From Rhizoclosmatium globosum (lineage: Eukaryota > Chytridiomycota > Chytridiomycetes > Chytridiales > Chytriomycetaceae): a stretch of DNA of 64,000 nucleotides. Where the stretch lies: positions 29,275 to 93,274 of the forward strand of contig MCGO01000149.1 in the NCBI GenBank assembly GCA_002104985.1. The letters are read 5' to 3'. Made by a program: the position numbers and the translations under genes. This document shows positions 1-10,008 of this stretch, piece by piece. Numbering within the stretch: position 1 is the stretch's first letter; each line of letters begins with the position of its first letter. Below the pieces are notes generated by a model that made no database searches, was not told the DNA's origin, and saw only the letters and a program-made list of their open reading frames with translations.

Positions 1-2189
1 CGAGATTTTTCATCCCTTTTGGCAAACAGAACTTGGATGGCATCCGTGTTTTTCGAGAATGCACCCGCAGTCACAGACAAGTCAAAGCTTTCAAATCGGA
101 GTGCATCTACCCATGCCGTAAATCCAGTTGCAAATATGCGATCCATGCCTTCTTGTCCGAATTTGGGAACATGAAGGCCAAGTAGAGCTGGATTTGGGCC
201 AAGTAATGCAGCAACTTTGGACGCAATGTCTTGATTGACCCATGCCCCAAACCCTGTAACAATTCCGTTTCGAACGGCTGCTGTTTCCACCAATGACTTG
301 ATTGCAGTTGTTACGTCCCCACTAGTTCCATTGTGGCCACCGTCCGTGTCAAAGTCGATAAAACTCTTGACACTTGAGGTTTCCAAATTTGGAGTTAACT
401 GCCGTGCTGCCGAGACTAATTCATGGATCATTGATGTTGCTGCCTCTGCTGGTTTCACGAAGTCAGTCCATCCACCGGGCTGCACATTTCCAGACCACGC
501 AACAAATTCCACAATTTCTTTCGCAACTTTGTCATTTGAAAACATAGCTGATGGTGCTACTTTCACATTTCCAGTGGTAGCGTCTTGAATTAGATTGGAA
601 GGTTTGAAGTCTGAAACACGGAAAGAGATCACACGTTTGTCACGAGCAGAACCATCAAACACAATCGCAACGTCAGTCCAGACATCATGCGGCTGAAGGA
701 TTCCAGCTTCAAGTAGCACTGGGATGCTGAAAATTCGTTTCAGGAACCGACGTTTGGTCATTTCGTTAAATTGAGCTCGGACTGTGGTAGATCCAGAGGA
801 ACAGCCGGTACTTCCACTCGCATCAGAGAGACCAATATTGAGAACAAGCTGAGGTTTGATTCTTGGAAAAGCTTTTCTTGGTGCGTCAATGATGATTCTT
901 GTCAGTTGGGCAGGGGTATATCCCGCACCAGGCAATGATTGCATGAGCAATTCATTGTCTTTTGTGGAAGGCTGAAGAACCGTGACCTTAAGCTCTGTTT
1001 CTTTCGGAACTGGTTCTTCAATTGAGAGAAGCTCGAAGCCAAAATCATTATCGTTGGGAACAAGGAGCCAAATCAATACAAATGTTGGAGATATGGGGAG
1101 ACAAGACCAGGCGCGTCGAGCCGTGGCATGGGTAGGCTCTTGCTTGAGAGAAGCGACGGCAATCATGGTAGAGTCTTGGAGTAGTTTTTGGCCATGTAAA
1201 TGACGGTAGGCATCTCCACAATCAGATGGAGACAGGGTGATAGATGAGGCAGGTGCTTTTAAGTCAAACGAGACACCACAGCCCCCCTTTTGATCTGTGA
1301 GTGAAGCCCAAGGAAGAAATAGAGAAACAGGAATCAGGCGCCCTTTTCCAATATCACTTCCATCCACTGCTAAACCCATGGCATCATACACAAACGGGAC
1401 TCCACACGAGAATGTCAAGAGAATACGCCCCTTCATCCCAACGGGACCGAGAGTAACATCAAACGATTCATCCTGTACAGTAGCCATTCCAGCGGTTTGA
1501 TCACTCTGTGTTTGGATTACAGCATCAACCACGGCTTTTGCTTGTGCGGCATACGCGATTGAAGTAGTGATATCAACCCACTGATGTTTAACTTCATCCC
1601 AGTCTTGGAACTTGGTTGAAATAAGTTGAAGCTCCTTGTTTGAGTCTGGAACGGCAATAAACTTGGCCACTTTCGCCTTGACCACCATAGATTCTGTCTT
1701 GCCATCTACATGTGTTGCATAGTACGGGTTTTCGAATTCAAACACGGTAGACACAGTGAACGACGAAAGTGAAACATCCACGTCATAATGAATGTTGGAA
1801 GGGTGGAAGTCCTCCATTGGAGGAGCAGTGGAGAAACCGGCTGACGCAGCCACCACAACCGTAATTCCATTCAAGTTGGTTTGGGACACACCTGTTGATT
1901 CTTTGTCAGTAAAATTGTATTCTTAAAGGGAAGGGTTACCATTCGGGGGTGTTGGATCGTCTCCTGGCTGAAGGTTGATACTTGGCTGCGTTGCTGTAGA
2001 GTCGATTCGAGCAGGGAACGCACTGAGCTCATCAGTGAGAGCATTCAATACGAGCGCAGGCTTTTGGCTTGATGAAATGTCTGGTGTCTTGTTGGCGAAC
2101 CACATTGGTTTGGAACTGATTTTTGGGGTTGCAGCGGACTTCCCCTCATTCTGTTTCATTATCTGAAAATGAATAAATAAAGTATCCAT
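1..2189 (-). CDS. Unrecognised large protein, 3' part outside window
   Basis: I do not recognise this protein. Reading the minus strand, the frame runs from an ATG at 2189 (or an internal ATG at 2159), through a 48-nt intron at 1892-1939 (GTAACC donor, TTTACTGAC branch, CAACAG acceptor), then stays open to base 1, so at least about 700 residues are present and the C-terminus is missing. The N-terminal 80 residues are polar and Ser/Pro-rich. The rest has ordinary globular composition with alternating hydrophobic residues and no obvious signal peptide or membrane segment. A stretch near 270-360 contains DFDTDGGHNG and a Gly-rich turn. The long open frame in the genome's normal codon use makes it a real gene. 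It is divergent from the decarboxylase, with only 42 bp between start codons. Its function cannot be assigned from sequence alone. Confidence 0.7.
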
Positions 2190-2231
2190 TTTTATTATTT
2201 TAGATTCCTTGTTTATTGGATCTTTCCGTGA
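2190..2231. promoter_or_regulatory. Short bidirectional promoter region
   Basis: These 42 AT-rich bases separate the start codons of two divergent genes (minus-strand ATG at 2189, plus-strand ATG at 2232). Both 5' leaders and any core promoter must lie here or overlap the neighbouring coding sequence. If translation of the left gene starts at the internal ATG at 2159, the gap is 72 bp. No TATA box or factor site stands out. The call rests only on geometry. Confidence 0.4.
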
Positions 2232-3913
2232 ATGGTGCAATCAACCAAACAACCAGAACTGTTTGCTCTCCTTGAAGAGCTCCGCCCGGTTCTCTCTGAA
2301 TACCTGGAGTCACTGGCGACAGCGCCAGTAACCACAGCACTTCCTCCGTCCCAACTCCGTGGCCAGTTCCCAAACAACCTCGTTCTTTCCGGAACGCCAA
2401 ACCCGGATCTTCGCCAACTTGTCTCTCAAGTGCTTGAACATTCCGCGCGAACAGCTTCCCCTCGATTCCTGGATAAGTTGTATTCCGGATCAGATGCTGT
2501 CGGTGCGTTCCGGTTCCATTTGAAATGATGATGACATCACTGACAGTTGTTTACAATCAAGGTCAATTCAGTGAACTCCTTCTTGCCCTTTTGAATACAA
2601 ATGTGCATGTTTACTCTGTTAGTCCTGTAGCCACTTTGATGGAGCACGAATCGATCGCTGCTCTTAGTGACTTGTGTGGATTCAAAGCCCCTGCTTCGGG
2701 AGTGTTCCAACCAGGTGGGAGCGCTTCGAATATGCTTGCTATGATAACGGCACGAAACTTGATATACCCTGAAATCAAGAGAGTCGGCGCTGCGAAGGCT
2801 GGCTTGCAGTTGGCAGTTTTCACATCCGCAGATGGACATTACAGTATCGAAAAGGCTGCAATCGTGTTGGGTCTTGGTCTCGAGGCCGTAATTAAAGTTC
2901 CTGTACATGGAAGAGGAAAGGGTATTGATCCAAATCTGTTGGAATCCAGTTTGAGAGAATCATACCAACGAGGTGAAACGCCCTACTTCGTCAATCTAAC
3001 TGCTGGAACCACTGTATTCTCTGCTTTCGATGATATTGTGGCTTGTAGCGAGGTCGTGCATAAAATTGAACGGGAATATGGACTGCGAATCTGGATTCAT
3101 ATCGATGGCTCGTACGGTGGACCAGTAATCTTCTCTCCCACACTCAAGAAGCAGTTGATGAATGGACTTGAAACTGCAGACTCATTCACCATCAACCCCC
3201 ACAAGATTCTGGGTGTACCCCAGCAATGTAGTGTTTTATTGGTCAATTCAGGCAACGGTTTTGGACGAGATGCACTTTGGACAGCAAATGGTCTAAACGT
3301 GGAATACTTATTTCACAAAGAGAAGAGTGATACTGAGGTTTTGGGTAATGGTAGGGAGGGCGAAGACGATGGGGGTTACATGATGAACATTGGAAATGGA
3401 ACAATTGGATGTGGAAGACGTCCCGATTCAATCAAGTTTTACCTTTGCTGGAGCTACCACGGCACCTCCGGTTGGGGAGGCCGTGTTGAACGAGCATTCG
3501 ACAATGTGACAAAATTGAAGAACATCTTGGCAGCTTCCAAGTCTTTTGAGATCGTTATTCCCGTCGAAGATATGACTCCAAGACTGACAGTTTCATTCTG
3601 GTGTATTCCTGGATGTGTGTTGAAGCGCTATGGCTCTGCTCAAGATTTTCTGTCCAACAAGGACGTTGATTCTAAAACATTGCTGAAAAACAGCACTTTA
3701 GCGGTTCATCGTGAGCTTATCAAACGTGGAAAATATATGATTGACTATATGGGAATTACATCACAAGGGCTTACTCAATTCATACGAGTTTGTATTAGCC
3801 ACCCAGCGATTGATGATGCATTCCTCTATGAACTTGTGGCTGAACTTGAGTCAATAACTTCACGTTGTAGAGTAGATTGGGGGACTTTGAATGTCGCAGT
3901 CCAGGAAGAGTAA
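2232..3913 (+). CDS. Group II PLP-dependent decarboxylase (GAD/CSAD-like)
   Basis: Pyridoxal-phosphate amino-acid decarboxylase of the glutamate/cysteine-sulfinate type (Pfam Pyridoxal_deC). Two exons, 2232-2502 and 2562-3913, join across a 59-nt intron (ACTGAC branch) to give 540 residues, the usual family length. The join restores a frame reading YSGSDAVGQFSELLLALLN, as expected for this family. The PLP lysine is K305 in NPHKILGVPQQCS, and HIDGSYGG supplies the cofactor-binding Asp. The NPHK block followed by QCS resembles animal GAD/CSAD/GADL1 rather than the bacterial/plant/ascomycete GadB class. Substrate could be glutamate, aspartate or cysteine sulfinate; the sequence does not decide. 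Probably cytosolic. An alternative acceptor at 2546 would insert five residues and fits the family less well. Confidence 0.9.
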
Positions 3914-3965
3914 AGATTAAATACATTGAGCGGCATCTTATATTCTGATTTATACAGTCTAAATC

Positions 3966-5378
3966 ATGTTAATGAAGCGTTCTTCAGATAATAATGGGTT
4001 TGACACAAACAAACCAAAATATACAACAATGGAGCGCCTCCCTCTAGAAATACGCGAACAGATCATACTATGGCTACCGATTGATAGACACCTACTTTCA
4101 GTTGCAATTGTGTCAAAGAATTTGTTTTTACATCCCATAGTTTGCGATATAAAAGGCGTGATTGCCCAGAGACACTTTGATACCTTCGTCGCTAAGTTTC
4201 CACACCCTCGAGAAGAAAACTATTTGCTTGGAGAACAAGATCCAGTTTTACAAGCGCTTGATACAATCAAAGACGATTGGAAGTTTCTGCCATCCCTGTA
4301 CCGTACAATAATTGTCAAAACGATACTCCTTGTTCCCTTTCCAAACGTTGTGATACCGTGCGGAAAAGACGAGCAATGTCCATTAACACATACCGAGGCC
4401 GACCGCGTGCAAGCAATGATTTTAACCAACCACAACCCAAACACAATATTCGACACAGAACAAGGCGAGGAACTCATGTACCGCACCTTCGATTGGGCCT
4501 CAAAACACAACCACCCCACACTCTGCACCCAAATCACAAACCTCGCACAAACCCAAGACCATCTCTTCTACCTAACCCGTACATCAATCGACCACACAAA
4601 CATCCAATCCCTCACCTACATCCACTCCAAATCCCTCACCCTTCCCACACAGAACAGTAACAGCAACCCCTTCAACGACCCCTTCCACATCACACAACTC
4701 ATCACCCGTGCAGTCGAAACAGACAACAAACAAACCCTCCTCCACGTCCTCACGAAATCCCTCGGCCACCTGACACACATTGACGCTCTCGACGCAAGCC
4801 TCTTCACAGCCGTTTCGAGAAACTGTCTGGGGACGGTACAAGCTATCCTGGGGGACCCTAGGTTCTCGAGCGAAGTGTACTTGAACATGTCGTTTCTGGA
4901 GGCGTGTCGGTGTGGGTATATGGAGATTGTGGAGGATTTGGCGGGGAGGGTTGAGGGTATACTTTCGCCGGAGAATGTGATGCGGCTTGTTACTGGGTTT
5001 TTTGGGGATAATGCTGGTGTAGTTGGGGTGCTTTTGAGGGGGTCGAGGGGGCTTGTTGAGGGCAGCGGGGAGTGGGCTGTTATGATTAGGAGTGTTTGTG
5101 CCGGAGGGTATTTGGAGACATTGAAGGTGTTGATGGAGGATGAGAGAGTTTTGGACAGAAGGGAGGAGTTAATTGTGGAGTGTTTGATGGAACTGTCGAG
5201 GAGTGGGATTCGACATGATATTCTTGCTTACTTGCAATCGTTGAAAGCTGAAGAAAAGTCCGAGCATCGCGTTGAACAAGTTGAAACATCACTGAAAGTA
5301 GTTCGAACTTTCACAAACAACCAATTTCCAATCCCTCTTCTCCTCACCTCCCTCATCGCTATTTTCGTTCTTATTTAG
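3966..5378 (+). CDS. F-box-like / ankyrin-like protein with C-terminal membrane anchor
   Basis: Single-exon gene of 470 residues. Near residues 20-60 there is an F-box-like segment (MERLPLEIREQIILWLP then a leucine-rich helix), a pattern used by SCF ubiquitin-ligase adaptors. From about residue 250 come degenerate ankyrin-like helical repeats of the form LxACRCGYMEIVEDL and AVSRNCLGTVQAIL. The last 18 residues are hydrophobic (IPLLLTSLIAIFVLI), a possible tail anchor. A domain such as this suggests substrate recognition at a membrane, but both the F-box and the repeats are weak matches by eye. Composition shifts inside the gene: the middle is C-rich on the plus strand and the 3' third is G-rich, without disturbing the frame. 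The stop is followed by AATAAA-like sequence near 5412. No gene symbol is justified. Confidence 0.65.
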   Translation: MLMKRSSDNNGFDTNKPKYTTMERLPLEIREQIILWLPIDRHLLSVAIVSKNLFLHPIVCDIKGVIAQRHFDTFVAKFPHPREENYLLGEQDPVLQALDTIKDDWKFLPSLYRTIIVKTILLVPFPNVVIPCGKDEQCPLTHTEADRVQAMILTNHNPNTIFDTEQGEELMYRTFDWASKHNHPTLCTQITNLAQTQDHLFYLTRTSIDHTNIQSLTYIHSKSLTLPTQNSNSNPFNDPFHITQLITRAVETDNKQTLLHVLTKSLGHLTHIDALDASLFTAVSRNCLGTVQAILGDPRFSSEVYLNMSFLEACRCGYMEIVEDLAGRVEGILSPENVMRLVTGFFGDNAGVVGVLLRGSRGLVEGSGEWAVMIRSVCAGGYLETLKVLMEDERVLDRREELIVECLMELSRSGIRHDILAYLQSLKAEEKSEHRVEQVETSLKVVRTFTNNQFPIPLLLTSLIAIFVLI

Positions 5379-5463
5379 TCTCACTTAGCTTTATTCTGTC
5401 CCCCCCACAAGAAATAAATTAAGGTATACAAACCCCAAACAAGCCCCAAATACAAACAAAGTG

Positions 5464-8218
5464 TTACGTACTATTCAACCGTCTACCCAATCCAGTAACA
5501 CTAACCCTCTCACCAACCCCAGGCCTCCTCCCTTCCCCGTCCCCTCCAACACTGGCACCCACACCCCCACTCACACTAGAACTCGTAGTCCCCGCAACAA
5601 TCACATTCCTCGCATCCCGCCTCTCCTCACTTTCCAACAACGGAGCAGTTGCGCTTGGGGGTAACGTGGGTGGAGGCGGACTTCCGGGCGCGAGGCGGCT
5701 TCCACCACGTTGAGGGCCGAGTCGTGGACTACTTCCGGTTCCACCGCGGCCACCACGTATCGGCCCGAAGCCTGGGGAAAAGTTTACGGGGCGGCGGGGG
5801 CCTAAAGACGGGGATGTTGAGGCGATGGGGAGGAGGGGTGGAGATGGGTTTAGGAGGAGGGATGCGGCTGTTGGGTGGGAGGGGGTTGTTGCTGTTGTTG
5901 ATGATGTTGCTGTTGTAGGGGGGAGTGGTGGAGAGAGGGCTATGGCCAGGTTCGCTGCTTCGGAAAGCGAAGACCAGAGAGATGTTGGTTGTGTTGTTTG
6001 GATTTGGATTGTTGGTGGTGGAGGTGGGGAGACTCGTAGGGACGAAGCTGAGTGGAGAGGTGGTGGCATTATTGTTGATGATCGCACTGATGTTGGATCT
6101 GAAGTTATCCGTGGTTGTGATGTAGGCTGTGCGAGCACTGCTGGCGGTGGTAGAGGTGAAAGCGAAGTGAGGCGCTCTTCATTTGGAAGGTTGATGGATG
6201 GAGAACGCTGTGACATAGTCATTGTTTGTGGGATACTCGACGGTGTAGTTTGAGTTGTGACTGAAGATTGAGGACGCGATTCTGGCAGACTTGGAATAGC
6301 TGTACTCTGAGAGTTTGCTGCCGAGTTACTGTTCGATGCAGATGTTGCAGGTGCACTTTGCGTCCGACTAGAAATGGGAACAGTGGAAGCAGAAGAACTC
6401 GAACCTGATGTGAGCGTAGAATGTAATCCAGCCCAACGACGTTGATCATCCAATTCAAAGTCAACCAAAAGGTCATCTGAAGCAAACAAAGATTGATTCA
6501 GCACAGCGGCCGTGGGATCAATAAACGGTCCCGAATATGCTCTGTCACTGTCTGATGAGGTTGAAGAAGACGTTGCGGCATTTGGCAGTGCAGACGCAAC
6601 TGAAACAGGAACAATATTCGACAATGTTGTATCGGCGAGTGCTGGAAACGGATTAAAGCTTCCCGAATAAATAGGTGGCGACGGGTCAACGCGTTGTTGG
6701 AAGGGAGGAGTAAGCCGTTCCCGCACCAACCTTGCCCTCTGTATAGCGCGATCAAATCCATCAAAGGCATCCGCCATATTGTTCAAGGCTCCAGATCCTG
6801 CAGATACTGCTGTCGATGCTGAGGCACCTGGCACTTGATAGGATGGTTCCAAAGGAGTCAACCAATCAGAAGATCCTATTGAGGCGGCTGTTGATGAAGC
6901 AGCAGTAGCATTTGCGATATTTCTAGTCGTTGATTCCATCAGATTCGCAAGTCGATTCATATTTTCACGGACATTATCGAGGCTACTCCGTTCCGACAAG
7001 TTTCTATTAATTTCACGGGCTCTTGTTAGGAGAGAAGAAATACTTCTCGATGCAGAAGCAAGAGTGGGTCTTGATTCTGATTCTGAACAGATAATTGATG
7101 AATTTGAAATAGAAATAGAAATGTTGAGTACAGAGCACGAACCATTTGGAGTATTTCCAGATCCTTCAAGGCCTCGATTCGCAGAAGTTGAAGCAGAAGC
7201 AGTGGTATTAGCAGTAGTAGTAGTATTAGTAGTAGTAGAAGCAGAAGCAGTAGGCAACTGAATCCTCGCGTTCATTCTAGCACTAGAAACCATTCTTCGA
7301 GCAAGCTCACTTCTCCTTCGATACCACATTTCCGAGAAGTCTTCGTCTTCATTGTCAGAAGAAAGAAGCAGCGGCGGTCTGATGGACGGAGCAGGCCCTC
7401 TCAAGGACCTCAGAAACTCGTCACGAAATGATTCCTGCGTAGAAGATGGAGGTGGGGGCCTGAACGACCACCATCAGCTTCAAACTCATCACGCGTACGT
7501 CTACGGGAAGAAGAAGAGATTTGAGGAGGAGGAGGTGGTGGAAGGGTATAAGGAGAAGAAGATGAGGAAGACGACGAAGGTTGTGTTGGGGGATTCAAGA
7601 GACCAAGACGGCGTCTGAGCCGGGCCAGAGGGCCTTCCTGTTGTAGAATAGAGGAAGAAGGTTGACTAGCTGAAGCAGTGGATGGAAGCCGTCTCCCTCG
7701 CACCTTATTTTGAGATAGTATTTTAGGGAGAGTGAGTGACGGGTTGAAGGACACACCTCCAGGGCCAGAGCGTCCCTGTCTTCGCGCAGTCTCGCCATCC
7801 AAACCGGATCCGTTGTCGCCGAAGAAGAAAACGAAATCGGCGAAGGAGGCGAGCGCAACGTTGCAGTTGAAGTTGCAGTTGAAGTTGACGTTGAACCAAG
7901 ACCCGAAGCACGATCGCGGGCCCTTCGAATTGCCGAAGCGAGTCGAGTCTGAGTTTGTTGAAGCTGGTTTTGAAGGTGGTTTTGCTGACTGGTTTCGTGT
8001 CGTTGTCGCTGTCGTTGTTGCGCACTACTACTACTACTCGCTGGTTCAACGTCAGAGTCGTTCGTTCCGTCTGTGCTCGATCCTGACTCCGACCGAGAAC
8101 CAGGACTCTTGGTGCCATGCCGCCTCCTTCTTCCACTGCTGCTACTGCCGCCCCCGCCGCCGCCGCCTGTTCGTCGCCCAGATCGTGACTCACTCGAAAA
8201 GTAGATGGGCACTCCCAT
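5464..8218 (-). CDS. Ser/Thr/Pro-rich low-complexity protein, one apparent frameshift
   Basis: Two exons, 8218-7757 and 7637-5464, join across a 119-nt intron (CTACAACAG acceptor) to encode about 878 residues. Composition is dominated by Ser, Thr, Pro, Ala and Asn, with Gly and poly-Ser runs at the N-terminus and an Arg/Gly-rich segment (GPIRGGRGG) near the C-terminus. Short Arg-rich helices such as EGPLARLRRRLGLL occur in between. No catalytic domain is visible; it is probably intrinsically disordered and may bind RNA or act as a scaffold, but that is a guess. Exon 2 changes frame at the run of five G at 7454-7458 (plus strand): upstream frame reads RTRDEFEADGGRS, downstream RPPPPSSTQESFRDEF. 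One extra base in that run would restore continuity. The start lies 24 bp after the stop of the upstream gatA gene on the same strand. Confidence 0.6.
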
Positions 8219-8242
8219 TCTTCGCTGTTTTCTCCCCTTTCT

Positions 8243-9895
8243 TTATTGTTCGGATAACACTCGCGAAATTCCAAATAAATCAGCATCGCGTCCAAACTGT
8301 CCAATGATTTGCATTCCAAGTGGTAGCTCGCCTTCCTTGCTAGCAGATCCTCCAACAGGAACCACGATTGCAGGTAATCCTGCCAATGACACGGGTACCG
8401 TCATCACATCATCTGCACACTCGTCAACCACAGCTCCCTTTTGTACATCTTTCAGTAACGGTGCTACAGTTGCGGCTGCTGGTGTAATAATAAAATCACA
8501 CTTGGCAATCTTGTCTCCCACTCTTTCAGTTGACTCGGACGGTGTAATTGGATGCACAGCCTTAAATACATTATTATACGACTCCTGAATTAATCGCCGA
8601 ACTACTTGTGATTGATGGAAATATGATGCATACGAGCTTTATGCGAACTTGTTAAGTCACATCATCAACTGCAAGAAATACGAACCTGGATCCCAACACA
8701 AACGTACCCAACATGATACGTCGCTTTACATTCGGTCCAAACATGTTTCGCACTTGTTCCAATCCAGCGAGTCCGTCGTCAGATGTCAAAGTACTTCCAT
8801 ACCGCACCCCATCAAATCGCGCCAAATTCGAGGATGCTTCAGCACTTGCAATAGTATAATACGCACCTAATGCGTATTGGTGGTTGTCCAAGTCCACACT
8901 CACAATAGTTGCTCCCTTCTCCTCCAACACTTCCAACGCGTTCGAGTACCTCGACAGAGTAGATTCCGGTAACATGCTAGCAACATGTGAAGGAACTCCT
9001 ACCACGATTCCAGCAAGAGGTTTGTCGCCCTCTTCCAAAAAGATTCGTTGGCCACAGTCAGGTCCCTCATGTAACTGCGCGATACTCGTTGGATCTTTTG
9101 GGTCCGCCACATTCAATACATCTACCAACACATTGGATGAATACAAATGACCATCATTAGAAAATCAAGAACAGTTACCATACACAGTCTTGATATCATC
9201 CACACTCTTTGCCAACACACCCACTGTATCCAGACTACTAGCATACGAAACAACGCCATACCGAGAAAACCGGCCATAAGTTGGCTTAAAACCCACAACA
9301 CCACAATACGACGCCGGCAGCCTCACCGATCCACCAGTATCCGTACCCAAAGCCCTACAATCAAAAATAAGAACCAATCAACTTCCCTCTCTTTCCAGTA
9401 AGATAAAAAGAAAGAACTCACACTCGAACAACACCCTCCGCAACAGCAGCCGCAGAACCTCCACTACTACCACCAGCAACACGCTCCATGTCGAGTGGAT
9501 TCACAACAGGCCCATGTGTCGAGTGGATAGCGTACGAGCCCATCCCGAATTCATCACAGTTTGCCTTCTGAGGGAGCACGTCTGCGCCATGTGAAGCCAA
9601 GAGGGAAGCGACCGTCGCCGGGAAAGGGGAAGTGTAGTCTGATTTCGTATTTAATAAACAGGATATCAAAGTGGAGTATGTTACCGCGAAGGAGCTTTGA
9701 TGCGCATGATGTCGTTCCTGATCCGGTTGTTGCAATGTTTGCTTTGATGGCCACGCGCCAGTTTTGAAGAGTTGGTTTTGAAGCGGCTTGTCGTTCGCTC
9801 CACGGGGGAAGAGGCGGTGGCGGTGATTGGAGAGCCGGGATGAGGGAGTTGGTTGCTGATGTTGTCGCTGTTCCAAGATGGCGAACTCGGTACAT
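8243..9895 (-). CDS. Glutamyl-tRNA(Gln) amidotransferase subunit A, mitochondrial
   Basis: Amidase-signature enzyme that, with GatB and GatF or GatC, converts Glu-tRNA(Gln) to Gln-tRNA(Gln) in mitochondria (yeast Her2). Five exons (9895-9685, 9638-9422, 9354-9179, 9121-8686, 8636-8243) with 46-67-nt introns join exactly to 477 residues, the usual GatA size. The Ser-cis-Ser-Lys triad is visible: Lys in [10 protein letters not shown], the [12 protein letters not shown] block, and DTGGSVR. Further GatA landmarks are [30 protein letters not shown] and [12 protein letters not shown]. The N-terminus ([17 protein letters not shown]) is Arg/Ser/Thr-rich without acidic residues and could be a mitochondrial presequence. 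GatA keeps [13 protein letters not shown], which distinguishes it from fatty-acid amide hydrolases and general amidases. Its start is close to the divergent coiled-coil gene. Confidence 0.93.
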
Positions 9896-10008
9896 TCTTT
9901 CTCAGAGAAAAACTATTATTTACTGGATCTTCAGACTGAAGAATCGAATTGAACTACCCTCACCTGGGCACACTTACGTATTCCACAAATGACAATTCTC
10001 GCCTGTCG

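Noticed and set aside
2546..2561. Alternative acceptor for the decarboxylase intron at 2546
   Set aside because: It would add five residues (VVYNQ) inside a block that is otherwise collinear with the family; the acceptor at 2561 fits better.
4277..4660. Plus-strand frame rich in Pro, His and Arg inside the F-box gene
   Set aside because: Out-of-frame shadow of the C-rich middle of the real 470-codon gene.
5825..6253. Plus-strand open frames within 5.6-8.3 kb
   Set aside because: They mirror the low-complexity Ser/Pro gene on the minus strand; composition is the antisense of Ser/Thr codons and no start or splice pattern supports them.
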